Below are positions 16,042 to 16,224 of a stretch of DNA of 16,224 nucleotides, piece after piece. Every line of letters starts with the position of its first letter. Position 1 is the stretch's first letter. Source of the stretch: Deltaproteobacteria bacterium (GTDB taxonomy: Bacteria; Myxococcota_A; UBA9160; PR03); assembly GCA_018262315.1 (NCBI GenBank), contig JAGSPS010000053.1:1-16224 (forward strand), given 5' to 3'. Under the pieces are notes generated by a model. It saw only the letters and a list, made by a program, of their open reading frames with translations. It ran no database searches and was not told the DNA's origin. The position numbers were made by a program, and so were the translations under genes.

Positions 16042-16224
16042 GTGGCTTCCGCTTCTTCCTCGCTGCACTCGTCATCGGTCGTCGCCGCTGAATCCGATGC
16101 CCGCACTGCGCGCCTGTTCCGCTCGAGTCAGGTCGTCCGGATCCTGGGCGTCTCGCGCCGCCAGCTCCAGTACTGGGCGGAGACGGATCTCGTCGCTCCT
16201 TCGGCTCGGACCCAGGGTGGGCAC
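16042..16224 (+). CDS. MerR-family transcriptional regulator, N-terminal part (runs off the window)
   Basis: The frame from GTG 16042 is open to the last base (61 codons). A Ser/Ala-rich leader of about 22 residues is followed by a MerR winged helix-turn-helix: RLFRSSQVVRILGVSRRQLQYW (24-45, given as RLFRSSQVVRIL and GVSRRQLQYW), then AETDLVAPSARTQGGH. RRQLQYW and the T-GGH ending are the hallmarks of the family. A G-rich stretch (GGGGGG, 16030-16035) about six bases ahead of the GTG could be a ribosome binding site. The effector domain is not visible, so the ligand cannot be guessed. It is divergent from the 2PGK-like operon and may control it. Confidence 0.82.
   Translation, partial: MASASSSLHSSSVVAAESDARTARLFRSSQVVRILGVSRRQLQYWAETDLVAPSARTQGGH

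Noticed and set aside
14694..16106. Upstream extension of the 62-residue frame to a 533-codon protein
   Set aside because: The extension is a wrong-frame reading of the 2PGK-like gene. The strong ribosome site fixes the start at 14693.

Overview
This is a GC-rich chromosomal window from a Gram-negative bacterium. It carries a LysM-bearing periplasmic lytic transglycosylase, a PlsB-type acyltransferase and a tandem-domain SppA. The gene mix (long-form HisG, a stand-alone biotin carrier, an HSD17B4-like SDR, a 2-phosphoglycerate-kinase-like ATPase) suggests an uncultured deltaproteobacterial or myxobacterial-like lineage. That placement is an inference from protein style and is not certain. Nearly all DNA is coding. 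I saw no tRNA, rRNA, CRISPR array, IS transposase or phage gene, and no gene-free stretch over 300 bases.

Layout. (1) Positions 1-330 hold the 3' end of an unidentified rightward gene. It meets the leftward block at a strong hairpin (387-416) that probably terminates both sides. (2) Positions 424-6987 are all leftward. In transcription order they are a biotin carrier, a two-domain GNAT acetyltransferase, a compact palindromic repeat (5757-5884), an SDR dehydrogenase, a hairpin (4831-4860), a plsB split by an out-of-frame deletion, hisI, hisG and a Nudix hydrolase. (3) Positions 7083-10441 run rightward: ffh, then a promoter and a long leader, then an MltD-like transglycosylase. (4) Positions 10449-15910 run leftward as a tight six-gene operon: 2PGK-like ATPase, a 62-residue small protein, sppA, trmB, rlmN and a calcineurin-like phosphatase. 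(5) From 16042 a rightward MerR-family regulator diverges from that operon and runs off the window.

How the genes fit together. hisI and hisG encode steps 3 and 1 of histidine synthesis, and their ends overlap in a TGATG. The BCCP, SDR and PlsB genes point to acyl-CoA and lipid metabolism. trmB and rlmN modify tRNA and rRNA, ffh targets nascent membrane proteins and sppA degrades cleaved signal peptides, so the right half leans towards translation and envelope-protein handling. Stop/start overlaps recur at hisI/hisG, small ORF/sppA and rlmN/phosphatase, and trmB/rlmN is separated by one base.

The points most worth a second look are the split plsB, the palindromic repeat between the GNAT and SDR genes, the 62-residue protein coupled to sppA, the bacterial 2-phosphoglycerate-kinase-like gene with two ATP-cone-like modules, and a MerR-style dyad in the divergent promoter region at 15930-15962. 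I found no clear evidence of a wholly new defence or mobile system.
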